Counted from the first letter of the stretch, positions 1-8,285 are shown. The stretch is 11,546 nucleotides of DNA from Proteiniphilum sp. (GCA_016649795.1 JAENWZ010000039.1:1-11546), one strand, 5' to 3'. Notes: generated by a model not told the origin, from the letters alone. Translations and numbers: made by a program.

Positions 1-681
1 ATCTCTGAGATATTGAAGGGGAAAACAGCATCGGGGATTGAACTGCCAACCGTAGTAAATAAGGATCACTGGAGTGCTCCTCTTTCAGATCCTGACCCGG
101 CTGTCAGGAGAAAGTGCATAGAGTCGGTAGCAGAATCACTGCAGGAAGTAAGGGATCTGGGTGGAGATACGGTGCTGGTTGTTCCCGGGGTTGTAAACGA
201 AAAAGTATCCTACGAGCAGGCATACATCACATCACAGAATGCGATCAGAGAATTGATACCCTATGCCGAAAAAACCGGTATGCAAATAGCACTGGAAAAT
301 GTATGGAATAATTTCCTTCTGAGTCCAGTGGAAGCAAAAAGATTCATCGATGAAATCAATCATCCGCTGGTGGGATGGTATTTCGATATAGGGAATGTAT
401 TGCGTTACGGATGGCCGGAGCACTGGATAAGAACATTGAATTCACGCATTATGAAGCTTCATATCAAAGAATTCAGCCGGGAACTGATGAATTCCAAAGG
501 TTTGTGGGAAGGGTTCAAAGTAGATCTGCTGAAAGGAGACAACAACTGGCCTGTTGTTATGCAGGCGGTGCGTGAAATAAACCATACCGGGGGATGGTTA
601 ACAGCCGAAGTAAATGGAGGAGACCGGAATCATCTGAAACAGATCTCGGCACAAATGGATAAAATTATCTCCTATCTGTAA
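1..681 (+). CDS. Sugar phosphate isomerase/epimerase-like TIM-barrel protein (5' end missing)
   Basis: The frame is open from base 1, so the gene begins outside the window; the TTG at 13 is only an internal leucine codon. About 226 residues remain of a family usually near 280-300. The C-terminal part of an AP endonuclease 2/xylose isomerase-like TIM barrel is clear. The four expected metal ligands are on successive strands: Glu in IALENVWN (codon 295-297), Asp in WYFDIGN (385-387), His in KLHIKEF (460-462) and Glu in LTAEVNGG (607-609). Family members isomerise or epimerise sugars; some relatives carry out elimination or hydration on 3-keto-glycosides. Next to two Gfo/Idh/MocA oxidoreductases and a DUF1080 protein, I infer a role on 3-keto sugars or 3-keto-glycosides. 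Any signal peptide would lie off the window, so location is unknown. The fold is secure, the reaction is not. Confidence 0.85.
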   Translation: MSEILKGKTASGIELPTVVNKDHWSAPLSDPDPAVRRKCIESVAESLQEVRDLGGDTVLVVPGVVNEKVSYEQAYITSQNAIRELIPYAEKTGMQIALENVWNNFLLSPVEAKRFIDEINHPLVGWYFDIGNVLRYGWPEHWIRTLNSRIMKLHIKEFSRELMNSKGLWEGFKVDLLKGDNNWPVVMQAVREINHTGGWLTAEVNGGDRNHLKQISAQMDKIISYL

Positions 682-749
682 CAATTAATCTTATCTCTTT
701 ATATTTTTAACATTATTTTTTGACACAAACAATCTAACATAAATATTAA

Positions 750-2105
750 ATGAAACACAACACACAACTATCAAGGAGGAATTTTCTGAAAAGCTCAGCA
801 ACAATCGGTACAATTGGGGTTGTTGGTGGTATTCCTTTGTTAAGCTCCTGTTCATCCGGGCAAAAAGATAAAGGTAAAGAAATACAACTTCCTCAATTGC
901 TCAATCAGGCACCCGACGGTAAAGTTCTGAAAGCCGGTCTTATCGGATGTGGCGGACGCGGCACAGGTGCTGCAATTGACTTCCTCAATGCAGGACCGAA
1001 CCTGCAAATTATTGCTTTGGGGGATGTTTTTCAGGATAAAATGGATGCCTGCAGAGAGATTTTGAAAAAAGAGAAGAACGTAGAGATTCCGGATGAGAAT
1101 TGTTTTATGGGTTTTGACAGTTACGAAAAAGTGATCGATTCGGGAGTCGATGTTGTATTATTGTGCACTCCGCCTCACTTTCGTCCTACGCATGTGGAAG
1201 CCGCGGTAAATGCGAAGAAACATATCTTTATGGAAAAACCGATTGCCGTTGACCCGTTTGGTGTAAGAAAAGTGTTGGCGTCAGTAAAAAGAGCCGAGAC
1301 ATTGAACCTGAACATAATGAGTGGCACCATTCGTCGTTCTCAAAAAGATTATATGGAGACCCGAAGGAGAGTTCTAAACGGTGAAATTGGAGATATTGTC
1401 GGGGCAAATATAATCAGAAATGGAGGAGCTTTGTGGTATCGTAGCAGAAGACCGGAGTGGACTGACATGGAATATATGTTGAGGAACTGGGTTAACTTCT
1501 GCTGGTTATCAGGCGATCATATCACTGAGCAGTTTATTCATGAAGTGGATGTGATGAACTGGTATTTGGGGAAAAATCCTATAAAAGCTTCGGGTTGGGG
1601 CGGACGCCAGAGAAGAGTGACAGGTGACCAGTATGATTTTTTCAGCATTGAATACCTGTATGAAAACGGAATGAGAGGTCATTGCGCAGCACGGCAAATT
1701 GACGGATGCAGCAACGGGAAAGTAGAGCAGATTAACTGTTCCGAAGGTTATGCAGACGCTGCCGGTAAATTATATGATTTAAATGGAAATATGATTTGGG
1801 AATATCCTCATCCCGAAGAAAACGACACTCAGTCCGAATGGAATGTAAATAATCCATACATACAGGAACATATTAACTTAGTTACGGCAATAAGAACAGG
1901 TAATACGCTGAATGACGGAGAAGATCAGGCCTATTCCTCTCTTGTGACCATCATGGGAAGAATGGCCGCATACACCGGAAAAGATGTTACATGGGATGAA
2001 GTGTTGAATGCTGACTTATACCTGGGACCCAAAACATACATAATGGGGAAAGTAGAAGGAATCCCTGAAGTTATTCCGGTAGCTGGAGTTTCACATAGTG
2101 AGTAA
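750..2105 (+). CDS. Tat-exported lipoprotein, Gfo/Idh/MocA family oxidoreductase
   Basis: A 451-residue NAD(P)-dependent sugar oxidoreductase. The N-terminus has a twin-arginine motif (SRRNFLK, residues 8-14), a hydrophobic stretch and a lipobox-like LLSSC with Cys34, so the mature protein is probably a folded, cofactor-loaded lipoprotein facing the periplasm. The Rossmann dinucleotide loop is IGCGGRG (65-71). The family EKP motif is at 162-164. The catalytic-domain motif GDHITEQFIHEVDVMNW carries His264 and Asp267. Length suits the bacterial secreted subfamily. The ATG is supported by the complete Tat signal directly behind it and an A/T-rich leader with no Shine-Dalgarno site, normal for Bacteroidota. 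It lies 68 bases after the TIM-barrel gene and 104 before a second oxidoreductase of the same superfamily, with no terminator seen between. I infer oxidation of a glycoside at C3 or the reverse reduction; substrate and direction cannot be read from sequence. Confidence 0.92.
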   Translation: MKHNTQLSRRNFLKSSATIGTIGVVGGIPLLSSCSSGQKDKGKEIQLPQLLNQAPDGKVLKAGLIGCGGRGTGAAIDFLNAGPNLQIIALGDVFQDKMDACREILKKEKNVEIPDENCFMGFDSYEKVIDSGVDVVLLCTPPHFRPTHVEAAVNAKKHIFMEKPIAVDPFGVRKVLASVKRAETLNLNIMSGTIRRSQKDYMETRRRVLNGEIGDIVGANIIRNGGALWYRSRRPEWTDMEYMLRNWVNFCWLSGDHITEQFIHEVDVMNWYLGKNPIKASGWGGRQRRVTGDQYDFFSIEYLYENGMRGHCAARQIDGCSNGKVEQINCSEGYADAAGKLYDLNGNMIWEYPHPEENDTQSEWNVNNPYIQEHINLVTAIRTGNTLNDGEDQAYSSLVTIMGRMAAYTGKDVTWDEVLNADLYLGPKTYIMGKVEGIPEVIPVAGVSHSE

Positions 2106-2209
2106 GTATTATCTTTTCTCTGTTATTCTTTTTATTATCTCCACAAAAATCACTATTTTTACAAATTATATTATTAAAGACGCCAAATTAATTAAATTTT
2201 ATATTAACG

Positions 2210-3463
2210 ATGAGCTCTAGAAGACAATTTTTAAAAACATTAGGCGGAGTAACATTACTCACCGTCGTTCCGCGAAACGTGTTGGGGAAAGGTATGCTTG
2301 CTCCCAGCGATCAGTTAACTAAAGGAATTATAGGTGTAGGTGGAATGGGCCGCGGGCACATCCCTTACGAGAAAACGCGTGTGGTAGCCATGTGCGATGT
2401 GGACAAAAATCATCTCTCGCAGGCAGCTGCAATGGTTAAAGATAAAATAAATCTTTACCATGATTTCCGTGATCTGATCTTCGACAAGAATGTGGATATC
2501 GTGCACATCGCTACACCACCACACTGGCACGGGATTATGTCGGTGGAAGCAGCCAATGCCGGGAAAGATATTTGGTGCGAAAAACCGATGACACGTACAA
2601 TCGGAGAAGGTAAACGTGTGAAAGAAGCAATCGCACAACACGGTAATATCTTCCGTTTGAACACCTGGTTCCGTTTCAAAGATTCCTTTTACGGACTGGG
2701 TACACCGGTAAAACCGCTCAAGAAACTGATCGACAGCGAACTGTTAGGCTGGCCTTTGAAAGTAACAATCAGCAAACATACCGGTTTCGACTGGAAATTC
2801 TTCTGGGTGGGGAAAACACATTTGGAACCGCAGCCTGTTCCTCAGGAGCTTGATTATGACATGTGGCTGGGGCCGGCTCCCTTTAAACCCTACAATGCAC
2901 ACCGTGTGCATCAGACCTTCCGTGGATACTGGAATTACGATGGTGGCGGATTAGGCGATATGGGACAACACTATATCGACCCGGTACAATATATGCTGGG
3001 CAAGGACAATACAAGTCCCGTGAAAGTGGAGGTAGATGCACCACAACAACACCACGATGCCGTTGGCACATGGCGCTCTATCACTTATACATACGAAGAT
3101 GGCTGTCAGATTGTTCTCTGGGGTGGTGATTACGGTGAACCCAATACACCCTATATCTCCGGGCCCAATGGCAATGTTTACAAGAACTTCGTGTGTGATA
3201 TCCCTGATTGGGAAAAGAAACTGGCTGCTTTCCCAGAGCCACAGGAGCAGCATACCGATTTCATGGGATCGATCAGAAACAGACAGAAATTTGCTTTGAA
3301 CGAGATAAACGGACACCGTTCATGTACCATCGTGAACATGGGTGCTATCGCGTTGCAGTTGAACAGAACGCTGGAATTTGACCCTGTAAAAGAGATGTTC
3401 ATCAATGACGAAGAAGCCAATCGTTTAATCGATCAACCAATGAGGGCTCCCTGGACTATTTAA
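2210..3463 (+). CDS. Tat-exported Gfo/Idh/MocA family oxidoreductase (no lipobox)
   Basis: A 417-residue second member of the superfamily, clearly divergent from the gene at 750. The Tat signal starts at once (SRRQFLK, residues 3-9), with a short hydrophobic core and a likely cleavage near VLGKG (24-28). There is no lipobox cysteine, so it should be soluble in the periplasm. The dinucleotide loop is IGVGGMGRG (41-49), EKP is at 124-126, and the catalytic motif GGLGDMGQHYIDPVQY has Asp250, His254 and Asp257. The C-terminal part carries the usual bacterial family sequence and ends in PMRAPWTI. Only 19 bases separate it from the DUF1080 gene, which suggests co-transcription. Two oxidoreductases with different anchoring may split the oxidation and reduction halves of a 3-keto-glycoside cycle, or act on different anomers or aglycones; both are inference. 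Confidence 0.92.
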   Translation: MSSRRQFLKTLGGVTLLTVVPRNVLGKGMLAPSDQLTKGIIGVGGMGRGHIPYEKTRVVAMCDVDKNHLSQAAAMVKDKINLYHDFRDLIFDKNVDIVHIATPPHWHGIMSVEAANAGKDIWCEKPMTRTIGEGKRVKEAIAQHGNIFRLNTWFRFKDSFYGLGTPVKPLKKLIDSELLGWPLKVTISKHTGFDWKFFWVGKTHLEPQPVPQELDYDMWLGPAPFKPYNAHRVHQTFRGYWNYDGGGLGDMGQHYIDPVQYMLGKDNTSPVKVEVDAPQQHHDAVGTWRSITYTYEDGCQIVLWGGDYGEPNTPYISGPNGNVYKNFVCDIPDWEKKLAAFPEPQEQHTDFMGSIRNRQKFALNEINGHRSCTIVNMGAIALQLNRTLEFDPVKEMFINDEEANRLIDQPMRAPWTI

Positions 3464-3469
3464 TCTATA

Positions 3470-3488
3470 AAATTTCAAAACAATGAAG
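3470..3488 (+). promoter_or_regulatory. Translation start context of the HEAT/DUF1080 gene, shared with the esterase gene
   Basis: The 19 bases AAATTTCAAAACAATGAAG span the ATG at 3483. They match the start of the esterase gene (7007-7025) at 18 of 19 positions. There is no Shine-Dalgarno sequence; the A-rich leader is the type used in Bacteroidota. The match extends three bases past the ATG. It may reflect a favoured initiation context or chance in A-rich leaders. Confidence 0.35.
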
Positions 3489-6400
3489 CATTTCAAACAT
3501 ATAATACTCTGTCTGAGTCTGTTTTTAGCAAGTAACATTCAGGCTCAGGCGCCCCAGGGCAGAACCGATGCTACCATCATCGCCGATGCGCTGGCTCAGC
3601 TGCCGGCAGAAACTTCCCAAAATTACAATCAGATCATCTCAGACTTAGTCTCTACCGGTGAGAAAGGACTACTTGACCTGATCGGCAGGATGAATCCTCC
3701 CGGTAACAAAAGCAACGAAAGCCTGGATTTTGCCATAGATGGATGGATCGATTTTGTGGCTACAGACAATGCCAGGCGCACTGTTGCACTTAACGCCTTT
3801 GAGAAAGCACTGAGTCAACCCCTCGATAAAGAGGTGAAGGCATTCGTGATCCGACAACTCAGAAAAATAGCTACAGATGACAATGTGGATGCATTATCCT
3901 ATTTCCTGAATGACGACTATCTGGGAGACGATGCCTCACAGGCACTAGTAAGCATCGGCACTGAAAAAGCGAATGAGGCTTTGCTGAAAGCGCTGACTGC
4001 TGCCGGCAATGATCAGAGCCGACTCAATCTGGTAAACGCTATCGGACAAACAGATTACCGGAAAGCTGAACCGTTATTGCTCAGCATGTTAAGCAACAAC
4101 CCACCGGATGAGATGCAGAAAGTGATTCTGAATGCGCTCGGCAATACAGGCACGAAAGAGTCTCTTAATGCATTGAGAGAAGCAGCGGCAAAAACAGACT
4201 TCACTTATCAGAAGAGTACTGCTGCGACATCTTACCTCACGCTGCTCAACAGGCTGAATGACAATGAACCCAAACTGGTGCAGAAAGAGGCCAAGAAACT
4301 ACTCTCAACCGCTTCCAGACAAAACAACCAGGGGCTTAAAACTGCGGCCGCACAACTACTGCTTGCACAGCCATCTACAAACAAGGCGAAATTTTTGAAA
4401 GATGCCATAAAGGATGGCAACATCACCTATCTGACCGCTGTGCTCAATGCCTATCCTTTTCAGAACGACAAGAAATCGATGCAACTGGCACTAAATGAAC
4501 TCTCTTCCACTAAGTCACCTCAGGTGCAGACGGCACTCATCTACTGGCTGGCAGAAAAAGAGGGCAAAAATGCCCTTTCTCAAATTATCCGTTTCGTGAA
4601 TGCATCCGATAAGATGGTTCAGAAAGCGGCAGTCCTATCTCTGGTAAAAATTCCCGGAGAGGAAGCTCTCGTCGCATTGGCCGGACTGCTCAAAAGCGAT
4701 GACAAGGAAACAGTTGAAATGGCACAGAATGCATTGTCGGCATATAACGGAGATATCTCCTACACCCTGGCGTCCGTTTTTAACGAATGCGGTGATGAAG
4801 GGAAGATAGCTATCCTGCAGCTGATCGCTAACCGGAAAATGGAAAGTCAGTATAACCTGGTATACAACCAGATGTTTACCGACAATGCTTTAGTGAAAGC
4901 TGAAGCAGCCAAGACACTGAAAGATGTGGCTACAGACAAGAATCTTCCCGACATGTTTACATTGCTTGAACAATCGGATGCCACCTATGTTCCGGCTATT
5001 CAACAGGCGATTAATAGTGCGCTGAAAGATCTCCCTGAAGATGAACAGCTGCAGCAGGTTGCAGCCAGAATGGACAGATCTGCAAAGAAACATCTCTATT
5101 ACCGTGCTCTGGCAAACAGCCGTACACAAGATGCAATGGATCTTATCACCAAAGCGTATGACACTGAATCGGGCACAAACAAGGATGCTGCTTTCGATGC
5201 GCTCAGTAAATGGAACTCTTTTAGCGTGATCTACCCTCTTTTAGATATTGCAAGAAACAGCAGGGATAATCAGGAGTTGGGAAAAGTTACAGATGCTTTG
5301 ATTACAACGATTGCCGGATCAGATGAAACAGGTGCTGTTAAATACCTCTACCTGCGTGAAGCAATGGTGTTCGCACAAAACAATAAACAGAGAAATGAGA
5401 TACTTAAACTGATGGGCAACACCGGACAATATCAGGCGATGCTCTTTGTTGCGCCCTTCATGGATCAGGCTCAGACAAGCGAGGCTGCGGCTGTGGCTGC
5501 AATGAATATCGCACTGAACAACCCCTCTTTTGCCGGAGCAGAGACCACGAAGATACTCAATAAGGTAGGGAAAACGCTCAAAAATCCCGATGCGGACTAT
5601 CAACGTCAGTCCATCACTAAGTTCCTCTCAGAGAACCCTAACGACGGCGGTTATCTTTCTATCTTCAACGGCAGGAACCTAGACGGCTGGAAAGGGCTGG
5701 TGGAGAATCCACTCAAACGGGCATCCATGACCAGGAATGAGCTGGCACTGGCACAGCAGAAGGCAGACAATGAAGCATCCGAAAGCTGGATCGTGGAGGA
5801 TGGTGTACTGCTCTTCACGGGTAAGGGAAACAATCTCTGTACAGATAAACTGTATGGTGATTTTGATCTGTTCGTTGACTGGAAGCTTTATGAAGGTCCG
5901 GAACCTGATGCAGGCATCTATCTGAGAGGTACTCCCCAGGTACAGATTTGGGATACCGCACGTGTGAATGTGGGGGCACAGGTAGGATCGGGAGGATTGT
6001 ACAATAACCAGCAAAATCCAAGTAAACCGCTGAAAGTGGCAGACCAGAAACTGGAAGAATGGAACACCTTCCGCATCAGGATGATTGGTGACCGTGTATC
6101 GGTATGGCTGAACGGAGTACTGGTGACCGACAATGTCATCCTGGAAAACTACTGGGATCGCAGTCAGCCTATCTTTCCCATGGAGCAGATAGAACTTCAG
6201 GCTCATGGAAGCAAGGTGGCCTATCGTGATATATTCATCAATGAACTGGAGCGTAGGGAACCTTTCGAACTGTCAGAACAGGAGAAGAAAGATGAATTCG
6301 AAGTTCTCTTTGATGGCACTAACATGCATCACTGGACGGGAAACACCTCAGACTACATCATTGAAGAGGGCGTGATGGCTGTATATCCCGCTAAAAACTA

Positions 6401-6878
6401 CAGGGGAAGTAATCGTAATCTCTATACCAAAAAAGAGTACGACAACTTTGTCTTCCGTTTCGAGTTTATGTTACCAGCCGGCGCCAATAACGGACTGGGC
6501 ATTCGTACCCCGATGGAGGGAGATGCCGCATACCAGGGTATGGAACTGCAGATTCTCGACAATGAAGCACCGGTATACAGTAAGCTGAAGGAGTATCAGT
6601 ACCACGGTTCAGTCTATGGTGTGATTCCGGCAAAAAGAGGCTTCCTCAAACAGGTAGGAGAATGGAACTATCAGGAGGTGATTGCCGACGGAGATCATAT
6701 CAAAGTGATACTGAACGGGACTACCATCCTCGACGGAAATATCCGTGAAGCCGCCAAAAACGGGACGGCAGACGGCAAGGATCATCCCGGACTGTTTAAC
6801 AAAAAAGGACATATCGGATTCCTGGGACACGGTTCCGTGGTGAAATTCAAAAACATTAGAATAAAAGAGTTGAAATAG
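3483..6878 (+). CDS. Secreted HEAT-repeat protein with two DUF1080 (3-keto-disaccharide hydrolase) domains
   Basis: A 1131-residue protein with a Sec signal peptide (basic MKHFKH, hydrophobic core, likely cleavage after NIQAQA near residue 23). Residues about 30-710 are alpha-helical, with many degenerate repeats of 30-40 residues (for example KAAVLSLVKIPGEEALVALA), read as HEAT/ARM-like solenoid. Two DUF1080 beta-sandwich domains follow. The first, about 720-922, begins YLSIFNGRNLDGWKG and includes DAGIYLRGTPQVQIWD. The second, about 937-1131, begins EVLFDGTNMHHWTG and includes NNGLGIRTP and YQGMELQILD. DUF1080 is the domain now tied to hydrolysis or hydration of 3-keto-disaccharides, which fits the two oxidoreductases and TIM-barrel protein upstream. 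The helical part may hold partner proteins or glycan. It is the last gene before a strong terminator. Domain identity is confident; catalytic role of each DUF1080 copy is inferred. Confidence 0.92.
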   Translation: MKHFKHIILCLSLFLASNIQAQAPQGRTDATIIADALAQLPAETSQNYNQIISDLVSTGEKGLLDLIGRMNPPGNKSNESLDFAIDGWIDFVATDNARRTVALNAFEKALSQPLDKEVKAFVIRQLRKIATDDNVDALSYFLNDDYLGDDASQALVSIGTEKANEALLKALTAAGNDQSRLNLVNAIGQTDYRKAEPLLLSMLSNNPPDEMQKVILNALGNTGTKESLNALREAAAKTDFTYQKSTAATSYLTLLNRLNDNEPKLVQKEAKKLLSTASRQNNQGLKTAAAQLLLAQPSTNKAKFLKDAIKDGNITYLTAVLNAYPFQNDKKSMQLALNELSSTKSPQVQTALIYWLAEKEGKNALSQIIRFVNASDKMVQKAAVLSLVKIPGEEALVALAGLLKSDDKETVEMAQNALSAYNGDISYTLASVFNECGDEGKIAILQLIANRKMESQYNLVYNQMFTDNALVKAEAAKTLKDVATDKNLPDMFTLLEQSDATYVPAIQQAINSALKDLPEDEQLQQVAARMDRSAKKHLYYRALANSRTQDAMDLITKAYDTESGTNKDAAFDALSKWNSFSVIYPLLDIARNSRDNQELGKVTDALITTIAGSDETGAVKYLYLREAMVFAQNNKQRNEILKLMGNTGQYQAMLFVAPFMDQAQTSEAAAVAAMNIALNNPSFAGAETTKILNKVGKTLKNPDADYQRQSITKFLSENPNDGGYLSIFNGRNLDGWKGLVENPLKRASMTRNELALAQQKADNEASESWIVEDGVLLFTGKGNNLCTDKLYGDFDLFVDWKLYEGPEPDAGIYLRGTPQVQIWDTARVNVGAQVGSGGLYNNQQNPSKPLKVADQKLEEWNTFRIRMIGDRVSVWLNGVLVTDNVILENYWDRSQPIFPMEQIELQAHGSKVAYRDIFINELERREPFELSEQEKKDEFEVLFDGTNMHHWTGNTSDYIIEEGVMAVYPAKNYRGSNRNLYTKKEYDNFVFRFEFMLPAGANNGLGIRTPMEGDAAYQGMELQILDNEAPVYSKLKEYQYHGSVYGVIPAKRGFLKQVGEWNYQEVIADGDHIKVILNGTTILDGNIREAAKNGTADGKDHPGLFNKKGHIGFLGHGSVVKFKNIRIKELK

Positions 6879-6903
6879 ATTGATACTCATTTATACGTTA
6901 ACG

Positions 6904-6942
6904 TGCGCCATGCGGTTTAAAGCCGTCTGGCGCATTTTATTT
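6904..6942 (+). terminator. Rho-independent terminator after the HEAT/DUF1080 gene
   Basis: TGCGCCA (6904-6910) pairs perfectly with TGGCGCA (6928-6934). After a small internal mismatch the stem continues with CGG (6913-6915) against CCG (6923-6925), closing on a TTTAAA-like loop. TTTTATTT follows at 6935-6942. It starts 25 bases after the stop codon at 6876-6878, is the only strong hairpin-plus-T signal I found, and marks the end of the carbohydrate locus. Confidence 0.85.
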
Positions 6943-6965
6943 GCTGATATTTTTTGTTATATTTG
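6935..6965 (+). promoter_or_regulatory. Candidate Bacteroidota-type promoter for the esterase gene
   Basis: TATATTTG at 6958-6965 matches the TAnnTTTG -7 consensus of the Bacteroidota primary sigma factor. TTTT at 6935-6938, 19 bases upstream, could serve as a degenerate -33 element (consensus TTTG); a true TTTG at 6940-6943 lies closer than usual. The box follows the terminator directly and sits about 55 bases before the ATG at 7020, as expected for a new transcription unit. Motif-based only. Confidence 0.5.
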
Positions 6966-7006
6966 TGAAACGAAAACAGTGGGTCAACAATCAATTATAC
7001 CAACTT

Positions 7007-7025
7007 AAATTTCAAACCAATGAAG
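7007..7025 (+). promoter_or_regulatory. Translation start context of the esterase gene
   Basis: AAATTTCAAACCAATGAAG surrounds the ATG at 7020 and differs by one base from the start context of the HEAT/DUF1080 gene. It supports 7020 as the start, since a signal peptide follows immediately. No Shine-Dalgarno sequence is present. Confidence 0.35.
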
Positions 7026-8191
7026 AATCTACTCTCACTATTGATTTTAACCATCGGCTTGCTCTCGGTCAACGCGCAGGAGAATCTGCCATCAGGAGAA
7101 AGAAAAGAGATTGTTTCACCGGAAATAAACGCTGACAACTCCGTCACTTTCCGTCTGGTTGCACCCAATGCCGACACTGTCTCGGTCACAGGTGATTTTT
7201 TGCCATCTGAAGGATGGGCACAGGGAAAGGCTGCAATGAAAAAAGATGCGGACGGAGTCTGGGAATTCACCACCACTCCACTACCTTCTGAGCTCTACAC
7301 CTACGCATTCGTAGTAGACGGATTGCAGATGAACGATCCCAACAACGTCTATTACCGCCGCGATGTGGCAAGCACACTGAACATGTTGCTCGTGGGAGGT
7401 GGCCAGGCCGACCTTTATAAGGTGAATGATGTGCCACACGGAACGGTGGCAAAACGGTGGTATCACTCCCCCGGAAATGAGATGAGACGTAGGATCACCA
7501 TCTACACACCTCCCGGTTATGAAAAGAGCAGCTCCTCCTACCCCGTTCTTTATCTTCTGCACGGTATGGGTGGCGATGAGGAGGCATGGATGACCCTGGG
7601 CGTGCATCACAGATCCTCGACAACCTGATCGCTGCCGGCAAGGCAGAACCGATGATTGTGGTGATGCCGAACGGCAATGTAGCTCAGGAAGCAGCACCGG
7701 GGGAATCAAAACAGGGATTCCAAAAACCGCAGTTCCAGCTCCCAAATACCATGGATGGAAAATATGAAGAGACTTTTCATGAAATCATCGATTTTGTGGA
7801 GTCTGACTACAGGACCATTCAAAACAAATCGGGAAAAGCAATCGCTGGTCTCTCCATGGGTGGTTTTCACTCTTTTCATATCTCCCGCTATTACCCCGGC
7901 ACATTCGATTACGTTGGTCTCTTTTCTGCCGCAATCAGACACAATGACAGGGTCCAATCGAAGATATACGAAAACATCGACGAGACACTCCGCGCTCAAA
8001 AAGCGAAAGGCTACAAACTATACTGGATTGCAATCGGTAAAGAGGATTTTCTCTATCAGGCCAATATCGATGTAAGGAAAAAAATGGACAGAATGAATTT
8101 CTCCTATGCTTACCGGGAATCGGAAGGGGGTCATACATGGCGTAACTGGAGAATCTATCTGTCGGAGTTTCTGCCTCTGTTGTTTCAATGA
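7020..8191 (+). pseudogene. Secreted CE1-like esterase with N-terminal Ig-like domain, broken by a 1-base deletion
   Basis: Two adjacent frames (7020-7628 and the frame running to 8191) make one protein of about 390 residues if a single base is restored near 7601. The first half reads DEEAWMTLG and then shifts; the second resumes as RASQILDNLIAAGKAEPMIV, and GGCGTGCA for GGCCGTGCA explains this exactly. A signal peptide (cleavage near SVNAQ, residue 19-20) is followed by an immunoglobulin/CBM48-like esterase N-domain (about 33-110) and an alpha/beta-hydrolase domain with LLHGMGGDEEAW. The triad is complete after the break: Ser in GLSMGG (codon 7853-7855), Asp in GKEDFLY (8045-8047), His in EGGHTWRNW (8132-8134). 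The family removes acetyl, feruloyl or similar esters from plant polysaccharides. As written, translation ends at 7628 before the nucleophile, giving an inactive protein. A sequencing error is equally possible. It sits between a terminator and the next promoter, apparently monocistronic. Confidence 0.88.
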
Positions 8192-8277
8192 ACACCACTC
8201 TACAGTTTCTCGTTATCATTTTTCATTATTTAAATAAAAAATAACAACTCCACTGATAAAATAAAGGTTTTAATTTA

Positions 8278-8285
8278 TAGTTTTG
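8278..8285 (+). promoter_or_regulatory. Candidate -7 box for the S component/PRTase/TonB receptor operon
   Basis: TAGTTTTG fits the Bacteroidota TAnnTTTG -7 consensus and lies about 60 bases before the ATG at 8346. No good TTTG -33 element is found 19-21 bases upstream. The 154-base gap (8192-8345) is otherwise very A/T-rich, with a short TTATTTAAATAA palindrome near 8226, and shows no recognisable riboswitch or GC-rich hairpin. Confidence 0.45.

Noticed and set aside
4..9. CTGAGA, the core of the THI-box (TPP riboswitch)
   Set aside because: It lies within the coding frame of the TIM-barrel gene and none of the rest of the riboswitch can be found.
682..749. Promoter before the first oxidoreductase (TATATTTT near 700)
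   Set aside because: The box lacks the final G of TAnnTTTG, has no -33 partner, and such strings are expected in A/T-rich gaps; genes 1-4 may be one transcript.
5679..6206. 175-residue open frame on the minus strand
   Set aside because: It lies wholly opposite the first DUF1080 domain, whose motifs are clear; the minus-strand protein resembles no family and is cysteine- and histidine-rich as expected for a shadow frame.
7590..7610. Programmed ribosomal frameshift in the esterase
   Set aside because: No slippery heptamer or downstream structure is visible; a lost C in a GGCC context explains the break more simply.
7281..7745. 154-residue open frame on the minus strand across the esterase break
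   Set aside because: It is antisense to recognisable esterase sequence on both sides of the frameshift and has no recognisable domain.
7586..8191. A separate gene starting with ATG at 7586
   Set aside because: It starts within the esterase domain and continues the homologous protein after a frame break; it lacks a signal peptide and a start of its own.
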